Positions 35,101 through 47,100 of a stretch of DNA of 64,000 nt are shown here, in pieces (the first letter of the stretch is position 1; each line of letters begins with the position of its first letter). Origin of the DNA: Sulfidibacter corallicola (lineage in GTDB: Bacteria; Acidobacteriota; Holophagae; Acanthopleuribacterales; Acanthopleuribacteraceae); assembly GCF_017498545.1 (NCBI RefSeq), contig NZ_CP071793.1, forward strand, positions 10,658,256-10,722,255. Direction: 5' to 3'. The position numbers were made by a program, and so were the translations under genes. Under the pieces are notes generated by a model. That model saw only the letters and a program-made list of their open reading frames with translations. It was not told the DNA's origin and did no database searches.

Positions 35101-38100
35101 CGGCGTGATGGGCGCCGGTGCGACGGCCGGCGCCGGTTGGGCGTTCGTTCGCGTTTCCACGACCTGCTGGATCTCGGCGAGATGACGGCTGAGCGCTTTG
35201 ATCGTGGGGTACTGGAAGATGCGGGTCACGCTCAGGTTGCAGTCCAGCGCCTTGCGGATCTCCTCGACGACCGTGACGGCCAAGATCGAGTTGCCGCCCA
35301 CTTCGAAGAAGCCGTCCTCGGTGCCGATCCGGTCCACGTTCAGGGCCCGCTTCCAAATCAGCAGGATCAACTCCTCCAGTTCCGATTGCGGCAGACTCAG
35401 CGAGCGCGAGGTGTCGCGCACGATCCTGCGCGCCAGCAAATCCTTGCGGTCGACCTTGCCGTTGGCGGTGAGGGGCATGGCCTCGAGCGGCACGAAGGCC
35501 GCGGGGATCATGTAGTCCGGCAGGTCCTGCTTGAGTGCGTCGCGCAGGCGGTTCACGTCACGCGCCGCACCGTCCTGCCATACGAAGTAGGCGATCATCT
35601 GCTTGTGGCCGTCCTCTTCCTTGACCAGGACCACGTTGTCGGCGACTCCATGGCAGCGGCTGAGCCGATTCTCGATTTCGGACAGTTCGACACGGAACCC
35701 GTGCACCTGCACCTGGTTGTCCATCCGCCCCAGGTACACCATTTCGCCGCTCGGCAGTTGGCGCGCCAGATCGCCGGAGCGGTAGAGGCGCTCCTCGGGC
35801 TTGTAGGGGTTGACCGTGAACTTCCGAGCCGTCAGTTCCTCGCGATTCAAATAACCCTGGCAGACGCCCAAGCCGCCGACACACAACTCGCCGGCCACCC
35901 CTGGCGGCAGCAGCCGCTGGCGTTCGTCCATCACGTAGAGCGTGGTGGTCGGGATCGGCGCACCGATGGCGCTGGTGCTGTGGTGGATCTCGGTCTCGCC
36001 GATCTCCTTGTAGGTCACGTGCACGGTGGTTTCGGTGATGCCGTACATGTTGATCAGGCGCACCTTGGGATAGGCGCGCTTCCACTCGCGAAGCAGGACG
36101 GGATTCAGGGCCTCGCCGCCGAAAATCACGGTGCGCAGGGCCAACGCCGGCAACTGGGACCGGCAGAGCATCTCGCGCACCAGCGAATAGAAGGCGCTCG
36201 GCGTCTGGTTCAACACCGTCACCTTCTCGCGGATCAGCAGGTCGAGGAACAGGGCCGGATCGCGCGAAATCCGCTTGGGCACGATCACCACCGACCCGCC
36301 GTAGAGCAAGGCGCCGTAGCCCTCCCAAACCGAGAAGTCGAAGCAGTAGGAGTGGAACATGGTCCAGACGTCGCCCGGCCCGAAATCGAAGGGGAAGCGG
36401 TCGTTCACCATCAGCCGCACTACGTTGCGGTGGGTGATCAGGGCGCCCTTGGGCCGGCCGGTGGAGCCGGAAGTGTAGATCACGTAGGCCAGGTCGTCGG
36501 GGTCCAGGGCCACGCGCGGCGCCAGGTCGGCGGCGGGGTCGTCTCCGGCGTCCAGGTCGTCCAGCAGTACCTGCCGTTCCACGGGGCGCGGCAAACTACC
36601 GACCAGATCACGCGTGGTGACCAGGTGCGCCATGCGCGAATCTTCCATCATGAAGGCGATGCGGTCGCCGGGGTACTCGGGATCGATCGGCAGGTAGGCG
36701 CCGCCGGCCTTGAGCACCCCGAGAAAGGCGATCGGCAACCACTCGGAGCGCTCCAGCAGCAAGCCCACCAGACTGCCGGGGCGGACACCCGCCGCAATCA
36801 GGCGATGGGCCAGGCGGTTGGCGCGGCGCTCCACCTCGGCATAATCGAGCCGGGTTGCACCGAACGCGATGGCGGTGCGGTTGGGTGTGCGCGACGCCTG
36901 CTCCTCGAAAAGCTGGTGCAACGTCTTGTGAGCCGGGTAATTGGCACGGGTGGCGTTCCAGGTTTCCAGTTGCCGCCGCTCTTCGGCCGGGCTCAACAGG
37001 TTCAACTCGTCGAGCTTCGTTTCGGGATTCGCCGCCATCGCGGCCAGCACAACCCCGAAATGGTCGCGCATTTGGGCCATCAGCCAGGCGTCGTAGATGT
37101 CGGCGTTGTAGACCATCACGCCGCGAATCCCCTGGGGTGCGTCTTCGAGCGCCAGGTGCACGTCGTATTTGCCGTGGCCCAGTTCCAGGGCGATCGGTGT
37201 CGCGCGGACCTCGCCCAGATCGGGCGCCGGTCGCGCGGGCTCGAACCGGAACAACACGTCGAACAGGGCCGTCCGGCTCATGTCTTTTTCGGGATCGAGC
37301 TCGGCGACCAGTTGGTCGAACGGCAGGGCGCGGTGACGGCGGCAGCCGGCGACGTGATCGGCGACGGCGTGGACGACCTCGGCGAGGCTCTTGTCGGCGC
37401 CGATGATATCGCGAGTGACCAGCAGGTTGGCGAAGGGGCCGACCATCTGGCGGTTCTCGGTGTCGCGACAGGGATCGCTGATACCGACGACGATCTCCTC
37501 CTGGCCGCTGTAGCGCCAGAGGAGCGTCTTGAAGGCCGCCAGCAGCAGGTCGTGCATCTCGCGATCCAAACGCCGCGCCAAACCACGCAGGTTCTCGGAA
37601 ACCTCTTCCGGCAGGGCCACCGGCAGGCGGGCCGCCGTGAACGTGTGCACCGCCGGGCGACGCCGCGATTCGGGCAGCTCCAAGGCCTTGAGTTTGCCGG
37701 GCAAGTGGCGCTTCCAGAAATCGAGCAGCGGCGCCAGTTCGGCGCGCGAGCGGGCCTTTTCCCATCGGCCGTGGCCCTGGTAGTCGGTGGCGGGGGTGGG
37801 CAAGGCGGGCGGGTGGCCGGAGGTGCGGGCTCGGTAGAGGGCGCCCATCTCGTCGGCGATCAGGTTCAGCGACGCGTGATCGGCCACGATGTGGTGGACC
37901 ACCACCAGCAGCATGCCGTGCTCGGGGCCGGTTTGGAACAGCACCGCGCGAATCGGAAGGTCGCGATCCAGGTGGAACGGGGCCTCGGTGGCGGCCACCG
38001 CGCGTTGCATCCATACCTCGCGGTCTCCCGCGGCGCCGGTCGGGGCGTCGACGACGCGCAGCTCCAGGCGGGCCCGTTCGCGAAGGTGACTTTCCCCCTT

Positions 38101-41100
38101 GGCGGCGCGGGTCAGGATTCGGGTGCGCAGGATGGGGTGGCGGGCGACGATCTCGTCGAGTGCGGCTTCGATCGCGGCCAGGTCCAAGGGACCCGAGAGT
38201 TCCAGGAGGAGCGGGAGATTGTGGTAGACCGGCGCGTGGGGATAGACGTTGTCGGTTTCGAAGTAATCGATGAACCACAGGCGATCTTGGTGGAAGGACA
38301 GGGGTTCGCCGGCGTCGATGGGTGCCGGGGTGTCGGCGACCGGTGGTTCGGGGATGGCGTCCGGTTGGGCCGAGGCGCGTTCGAGGAGGTCGAGGTAGTC
38401 GGCCAGGAAGCGGTCGATCGTGGCAGGGCGGTGGCGACTGGCGTTGTACTTGACACGCAGTAGGAAGCCCTCGCCTCGTTCGCAGACTTCGAGTTCGAGG
38501 TAGCGGCCCTGTTGGTAGATGCCTTCGACAGGTTGGATGGTGAGTTGGGTATGGGGGTTCTCTTTGGTTGCGGGTTCTGCGAGCTGGCTTGTTTTGGGGG
38601 TGGGGGGCTTCGCTCTTTGGGCGGTGTCTCCTGCTTGCTTGGGTTGCTTCGTTGTGTCGGGCCGGCGGCCCAACCTACTGCCATTTCGGCCCTCTTGGCT
38701 TGCGGGCTCTTTGGGCTGGCTTGCTTCGAGGGTGGGGGGCTTCGCTCTTTGGGCGGTGTCTCCTGCTTGCTTGGGTTGCTTCGACTCGTCGGGCCGGCGG
38801 CCCAACCTACTGCCATTTCGGCTCTCTTGGCTTGCGGGCTCTTTGGGCTGGCTTGTTTTGGGGGTGGGGGGCTTCGCTTTTTGGGTGGTGTCTCCTGCCT
38901 GCTTGGGTTGCTTCGTTGTGTCGGGCCGGCGGCCCAACCTACTGCCATTTGGGCTCTCTTGGCTTGCGGGCTCTGCGGGGATTGGGACTTCGATCGAGAG
39001 GTCCGGGGCGAAGTTTTGGTAGTTGAAGACGCAGTGGAACAGGTCGCCCTCCCCTTCCCGTTCGGCTTTCAACGCGTCGACGACCACTGGAAACGGCAGC
39101 AAGTGGTCGAGGGCCGAGACCATCTCCACTTGCGCATCGCGGATCAGGGCCTCGAACGAACGGGAGCCGAGCTCGCGACCCCGGATGGCGACCATCTGGA
39201 TGAAGTAACCGACGGCGTCCTGGAGATCGGTACGGTAGCGACCCAGGGTCGGCATGCCAATGAGGGTCTCTTGTCCGCCGAGACAACTCGCCAGAAGCCA
39301 CTGGAATGCGGCCAAGAAGAGGGACGAGACGTAGGCATCCGCGTCAGTGGCGCAGCGACGCAGGCATGCCCCCGTTCGGGCCGGAATTTCCAGCAACGCA
39401 GTGCGCCCTTCGAAAGGTTGCTCGGCGCCGCGGGGCACATCAGTGGGTAGTTCCGTACAGGGCAATGGTGCGGCCAGGCGACGGCGCCAAAAGGCCAGGC
39501 GTTCTTGAACCCGATCTCCCGCGAGCAAACGGCGCTCCGCCGTAACGAAATCGCGGTAGGGTACCGTGAACGGTGGTGCCTTGGGCGTTCGGCCCGCCAG
39601 CAGGTTGCCGTAGGCGTCCAGCAGCGTGCGCCACAGGATCAACGTCGAGCGGCCGTCGCAGACCAGGTGGTGCACCGTCAGCAGCACCAGGGTCTCATGG
39701 GGCCCACGGGTGAAGAGATGGGCCCGGAACAGCGGGCCGGCTTCCAGGTCGAAGGGCTCGCGGATCGCTTCGTGTACCCGATCCCGCAATGCGGCTTCGT
39801 CGAGCGTTTCGGCGTGCTCCGCGATGACGCGCGGCATCTGGGCCGGGTCGAGGACATGGGCCGGCACCCCGTCGACCACCCGAATCCGGGCCGTCAGGAT
39901 GGGGTGTACCGCGAGCAGATGACGGCAGGCCCGCTCGAAGAGCGCCAGGCTCACGCTACCGGCGATGCGGAAGCAAATCGGCACGTGGTAGCCGTAGACG
40001 TCCGGCTCCATTTTCTGCTGGACCCAAATCCCTTTCTGGCCCTCGCTGAGGGGGAACGGTTCGATGGCATCGGGTCCGACCGAAGCGCTCTCTGGGGTCG
40101 AGATCAGGCCCTTGGTTCTTGGCGGCATTTCGGTCGGGTCGGAGGCCTCGGTCACCAGTTCCGAGAACGACGCTTGGTGGCGTGCGACGAGGGCGCGGAC
40201 CGGTCGGTCCGGGTCGTGAACCACATCGGCCACGAGATCCACCACCAATCGGGTCATCCGCGCGATGATTTCACCGCGGAACAAGTGCTTGCGGTAGACG
40301 GTCACCAGGTGGAGGCGACCCTCCAATGCCAAGACCTGAAAGAAGAGCGTGGCCAGGGCTCCGTCTACCACCGATTCGGACGTATCGTGGGTCAGGCTGT
40401 CGGCGAAGCAGGAGCGACCCAATCCGGCGGTCGCCTGATCGGTGCCGGCGTCGATGTCCGCGGAATCGATCAGCACGTCTCCGGTCTGGCCGAAATAGGC
40501 CGCGAGGTTCTCCATCCCGGCCAGTTCCAGCAACTGGTCGAACGGCAATGAACCGTGTCGCAAGCCGTTGAAGCTGGACGCTTTGGTTTCGGAGAGCAAC
40601 TGCCGTGCGGTCATCTCGGCGGATACGTTCAGCGGCAGGAACAGGACGTTGGTGAATTCGCCGGGCGCGGCCAAGAGTGCTTTGCGATCGCGTCGGCTGT
40701 GGATGAAGTGGAAGACGGCGCGCGCGTTGCCCAGGCCGTGCACCAGCAGGATCGCCAGCGCGGCCGTGAACAGGTGGGTGTGGGTGACGTCGTGGTGCCG
40801 GCAGAAGTCTCGGATTTCGGCGGCTAGATCGTCGGAAAGCGTGTGTCCGTGGCGAGCCGCGATCGCCAAGCGCTCGTGCGCCATTCCACGGGGGTCGCAG
40901 ACCAGCGGCAAGCGCATGTGCATGGGCCCGTCGGCCAGCCGATTGCGCCAGTAGGCGCGAGCCGCGTGGGCCGCCTCGGTTTGGGGCACGAATGCCTGCA
41001 GGGCGTACTGCCAATAGGGTTCGGCCACGGGCGGCAAGGTGGGTTCCCGATTCTGTGAGAGATCGCGGTAGAGCGCCATGGCCTGGGCGAACAGCAGCGG

Positions 41101-44100
41101 CAGGGTGAAGGCGTCGGCGAGGCTGTGGTGGGTCACGAACCCCAGGTAACTTTGCCCGCCAACGGTATAGAGTTGGAGGCGGAAGAGTGGCGGACGATCG
41201 AGCCGCTGCAACCGCGCCCGTTCCACCAGGATATGTTGCTGAAACTCGGCGAGAGACGGGAACGCCACCTGGCGCAGTTCCCAGCTTGGCTGCGGTGAAA
41301 CCACCTGAACCCAATCGCTGCCGATCCCCAGGTAGTGGGTGCGCAGCAGGTCGTGGTGCCGCGCCAGCAGATCCAAGGCCCGATTCAGCAAATCCGGATC
41401 GAGCGAGCCCAAACCCGATTCGAAGACGTGTTGAACGTTCCAGGCCGGCTGTTTCAGGACCTCGGAGTGGAACAGGTTGCGTCGCTGCTCCTGGCTGATG
41501 GGCGCAAACAGGCTTCCCGCCGGCAGGCGCGTGGTCAGTGCCGTGAGCACCTCCGGCTCCAGGCGATCGAGCACCGCGTGCAGGGGAACCGCGCGATGGG
41601 CGGCGAAGTAGCAACGATGGCCGTCCCGCAGCACGGCCACGCCCTCGGCGGCCAGGGCCAGCAGGCCCGAGCGACAGGCGTCGAGGTCTTCGGAGTCAAG
41701 GCGCTGGGCATCGCCTTCACGCGTGGTGACCCGAAGCCCCCGCGGAAGCCCGCCCAGCCGTTCGGCGAACCAGGCGGCCGCAGCCGAATCGGGCGGCGCG
41801 ACCATCGCGCTCGATGGCGCCGGTGTTGCCGCGGATCCGTACCCGCGTTCCTCCAGAAACGCGGTCAGGCGCGCCGGGGTGTTGTGAATCAACAGGTCCG
41901 CCAGTTTGATCTCGCAGTCCAGAACCTCGTTGATCTGGGCCAACAGGCGCATGCTCGAAAGCGAATCGAGCCCGAGGGCACCGAACGCCACGTGGGGTGC
42001 CACTTCGTCGCGCTCGTGCCCGGTAATGTCGCACACCGCAGCGAGGACCAGGTCTCCCGGTGCCTGGGACGCAACCGTCGGTCGCGGATTGGGCGGGACG
42101 CGTCGAACCTGGGAACGCGCCTCGACGGAGTGGGCGTCGCCGGTCGCTTCGATCCAGCAGCGCCGCTGGTCGAACGGGTAGCCGGGCAAGGTGATCGGCA
42201 GGCGTTCGTAAGCGTCGAACCAGGGCGCCAGGGCGGGCGTCCATCCCTGCACGAAGAGGTCGGCCAGCACGCGCAGGTCTTCCGGATCGGGCTCGGGATC
42301 GGCGAGCACCCGAGCCTGGGTCAACCGGCCCAGGGCCGCCAGCGCGGCGCCCACCGATTTGCGAACGCTGCCGGCGAAGCCCGATCCCGATTCCTGGGTT
42401 GCGGCAAATCGGTCCAAGGCGGTGATCAGGTCGTCCCGGTTGGAGACGACCCAGGCGACCCGTTCCGCGAATTGGGCGCGGCGCAGCAGCAGGTTGGCGG
42501 CCAGCGCGCCCAGGGTCAGGTGACGCCCCGTCCCATCCAGGAACTCGCGCAGGTCGGCACAGCGGCGAACCAGCGCGGGCATCGTCTTGGCCGAGAGGCA
42601 GATCGGCATGGCGCGGTGGTCGTCGCCGTCGGTTTCGTCCGGCCAGGCCTCGGACGGCGCCTCGGCGATCACCAGGTGCACGTTGGAGCCGGTGGCGCCG
42701 AACGAGTTCACCGCGGCGCGCCGGGTCCGGCCGGCCTCTTCCAGCCAGGGCCGCGACTGGGTGTTGATGGTGAAGGGCGAGGTCTCCAAGGCGAAACCCG
42801 GATTGGGCGAATCGACGTTGAGGGTCGGCGGCAACTCGCGCTGACGCAGAGCCAGCAGGACCTTGATCACGTGGCACAGGCCGGAACCCTGGAAGGCGTG
42901 GCCGATGTGGTTCTCGATACTGCCCAGGGCACAGAACTGGCGACGGCGGGTGAACTCGCGGAAGGCGGTGGTGAGGGCCTGGACCTCCACCGCGTCGCCG
43001 ACCGAGGTGCCCGTGGCGTTGGCCTCCACCAGGCCGATGGTCTCGGGGTCGACGCCGAAACGCCGGTAGGTCTCGGCGATCAGGGCGGCCTCGCCGAGCA
43101 CCCCGGGCGCGTTGATGCCGTTGGTGCGCCCGTTGTGGTTGTTGCCCCAGGCCTCGATCACGCCGTGGATGCGGTCACCGTCGGCCAGCGCGCTTCCGAG
43201 CGGCTTGAGCACCAGCACGCCCACCGCTTCACCGGGCAGCATGCCGGCGGCGCGGGCGTCGAGCGCGTAGCCCTCGTCACCGGTCGCGATCAGGCCGCCC
43301 TCGGCGGACGTGAGAATCAGGTTGGGCGTGCTGTAGATCAGGACACCACCCGCCAGCGCCACGTCGCACTTGCCCAGCAGCAGGTTGTCGCAGGCCTGGG
43401 CGATCGCCAGCGCCGAAGAAGCGCAGCCCGCGTCGACACTCACGCAGGGACCGGTGAGGTCGAAGCTGTAGGAAACGCGGCCTGGCAGACCGGACAGGGT
43501 CACGTGCGGCGAGATCCCCAGTATTTCCTTCATTCTCAAGGTGTAATCACCGCCTCCGCCGCAGAAGACGCCCCAAGATCGGCCCGACAGGCGCTGGGGA
43601 TCGAAGCCGGCATCCTCGATTGCCTTCCAGCTCTCCTGCAGGAACAGGCGCTCGGAGGGATCCATGGCGGCGGCTTCGTTGGGCGAGATGTGGAAAAAGA
43701 CCGGATCGAAGCGGTCGATGCCGTCCAGGAAGGCGCCCTTCAGCGAGCCGCCCGACGGCCAGCGGGAAAGATCCCAACCGCGCTCGGCGGGCACCGATTC
43801 GAAGACGGCGGATCCGCTCTTCAGCAGGTCCCAGAGCGCGTCCACCGAGTCGGCTCCGGGGAAGCGACCGGCCATGCCGATGACGGCGATGCGCGGGTCG
43901 CCGAACTGGCGCGCGGCGGGCCCCGTGTCGGTGGCACGGATCGGGCCGGGCACGACCCCTCCGGAGACGGCTGGCTTGTCGTGGTCCAGGTCGCGAGCTG
44001 CGGCGCGGGGCCGCTCGCCATTCGCGACATCGGTCATGGCCTCGGCGAGCAGGTGGGCCATACGCGCCAGGGCGTCGCGCCCGCTCAACAGCTCGAAATG

Positions 44101-47100
44101 GTTGGCGCCGTCCACCACCACGGTCTCCAGGTCCGGCAGCACCGCGACCCAACCCTGGAGGAAGTAGCCGAAGGAACCGCACTCGCGCTGGATGCGCAGC
44201 AGGTAATCGGGATTGTAGACCTCGTCGGAGGTGGCGTCGGCGGTTTCGGTGCGCAGGAGGAAGGCCTTCAGCTCCGCGGGACGGGGCAGGGGTCGGGCGC
44301 GATAGGCGGCGAAGGCGCCCAAGTTGGCCAGGTGCACGGCGGCCATCGAATGGAGACGGCGCTCCAGAATCTCCGCCTCCTGGGCCACGCCGCGAGCCCG
44401 GATCAGGGTCGCGAGGGCCGCGGGCAGGTCACCCGCCTCCGCATCGGCGACTTCGTCCGCGGTGATTTCCAACGCTCGCCAGGACACCTGACCGGCTTCC
44501 TTCTCGCGGCGGAAGCCCGGGTCCAGGTGCAGCATCGCGATCATGAGGAAGTTGGCGTTCATGATCAGGTTCTCGCGCGACCCGGCCTGCCAGAGCCGAG
44601 CGTCACCGTCGTCGGTGATCAGGGGCGACTCCGCCAGGAACAGGTTCGCCACCTCGAGGCCCTGGGCCTGTAAGCGGCGCGCGGCCTCGTAGGCCAAGGT
44701 GCCGCCCATCGACGAGCCGAACAGGTGGTAGGGTCCCTCGGGGTCGAGTTCGGTCACCAGCGCCGCCACGTGGTCGGCCATCTCGGCCAGCGACGCGAAG
44801 GGCGGTTCCTCGGTCAGGAATCCGCGCGACCGGACGCCGACCAGGCGGAAGCGCTCGCCGGTGGCCTCGGCCAGCTTGCGGTAGAGGCCCACATCGCCGG
44901 ACATGGGGTGAATGCAGAACAGCAGCGGCCCGTCGCCATCGAGCGCCAGCGGGACCAGTTCGCGGTGGCGCCGGATCAGGTCGCGCAACCGGGTTTGGAA
45001 GGGCTGCGCGCTCGGGAACGCGACCGAGGGACGCGCTTCCGAGGTGGGATCGCCGGCGCGGGCCGCCAACAGGTCGGCGAGGTGGGCGGCCAGGCGGTCG
45101 ATCGAGGGGAAATCGAAGACCAGCGTTTCGCGCAGTTCGAGGCCGAAGGTCTCGGCCAAGTTTTGGATCAGGCTGACCACCGTGAGCGAGTCGAGGCCCA
45201 GGTCGAAGAAGCTGGCCTCCTCGTCGAGGTCGCCGCCTTCGTCTTGCCAGAGCAGGCTTCGGACCTGGTCGCCCAGGTGTTGGATCAGTTGGTCTTTGGT
45301 GGGTGGGGGCGTCTGGTTCGCCGGGCCGGCGAACCTACCGGGCACCACGCCACTTTCGGTGTTCGGGGTCTCCCGAGAGGGGGCGGTCCGTTGAGGGGAT
45401 CGCTTTGTCTTTGGTTGGGGTTTCACTTCCTCGGTCGACGGCTTCGTCGCGTTCGCCGAGCCGGCGAACCTACCGGGCACCACGCCACTTTCGGTGTTCG
45501 GGGTCTCCCGAGAAGGGGCGCTCCGTTGGGGGGATTGCTTTGTCTTTGATTGGGGTTTCACTTCCTGGGGCGGCGGCTTCGTCTGGTTCGCCGAGCCGGC
45601 GAACCTACCGGGCACCACGCCACTTTCGGTGTTCGGGGTCTCCCGAGTTGGGGCGCTCCGTTGGGGGGATTGCTTTGTCTTTGGTTGGGGTTTCACTTCC
45701 TCGGTCGACGGCTTCGTCGCGTTCGCCGAGCCGGCGAACCTACCGGGCACCACGCCACTTTCGGTGTTCGGGGTCTCCCGAGAGGGGGCGCTCCGTTGGG
45801 GGGATCGCTTTGTCTTTGGTTGGGGTTTCACTTCCTGGGGCGACGGCTTCGCCTGGTTCGCCGAGCCGGCGAACCTACCTGGCACCACGCCACTTTCGGT
45901 GTTCGGGGTCTCCGAGGTTGGGTCGTTTTGGTGGGGCGTCGGCTCGGTCCGTTGCGGGATCGCCACGTTTTGGATGGATCGTTTCGGGGGTGGCGACGGC
46001 GAAGCGACATTGCCGCCCTGGAAGGGGTAGGTAGGCAGGTGCAGGCGTTGCGGTGGTTGTGCGCCCCGGTATCGAGCGTGCCAATCGACCGGTGTTCCCG
46101 CCACCCAGAGGGCGGCCAGGGCCGGTAGGTCGTCGACCGAGTCGGCGGCCATCGCTATGCGCTCGGCCTTCGATGCCTCGGCCGCGCGAAGCACCTCGGG
46201 CCGAGAGGCGTGGTAGATTGATTCTCCGTCGGATCCGCCGTCGAGGTAAACGGCCAGGGCTCGGACGAGCACCTCCCGCGAATCCACCACGAAGGCCAAG
46301 CGCCGCCGCATGCCCTCTCGGCCCACTTGCAGGGTGTAGGCGATGTCGGCCAGGGCGATCGGCTCCTCGGCTTGCAAGCGGGCCAGCAGGCCGCGGGCAC
46401 GTTCGGTCAGCGCCGTCTCGGTCTTGGCCGAAAGCGGTACCAGCAACGCCTCGCCGGTGTCGGCTACCGCCCCGCGATGACGCTCCACTTCGGTGCAGGC
46501 GCGCACGACCAGGTGGGCGTTGGTGCCGCTGTGGCCGAAGGTGTTGAGCGCGGCGGTCAGGGGTGCCTCGCCCGCCGCTTCCCACGGCCGGCTTTCGTCG
46601 GCCACGTAGAAGGGCGCGCCCTCGAAGTCGATCAGCGGATTCAGGCGTTGGAAATGGAGCAGTCCCGGAAGGGTGCGATGGTGCATGGAGAGCAGGATCT
46701 TGACGAGCCCGATCACGCCGGAGGCCGCCATCGCGTGGCCGATGTGGGCCTTGGCGCTGCCCACCGCGCAGAAGTGGCGGCGATCGGTGAATTGGCGGAA
46801 GGCGCGCGCCAAGGCGTTGGCCTCGACCGAATCGCCGAGCCGCGTCCCCGTGCCGTGAACTTCCACGTAACCAATGGTTTCCGGATCGATGCCGCGGCGA
46901 CCATAGAGCTCCGCGATCAGTTCTTGCTGGGCCGCGCCGTTGGGTGCCGTGATTCCGTTGCTGCTGCCGTTCTGGTTGACCGCGTCGGCGCAAATCACGC
47001 CGTAGATGGCGTCGTTGTCGGCCAGCGCGTCGTCGAGCCGCTTGAGGGCCACGACGCCGACCGCCTCGGAGAAGACCGAGCCGTCGGCCGCCTCGTCGAA

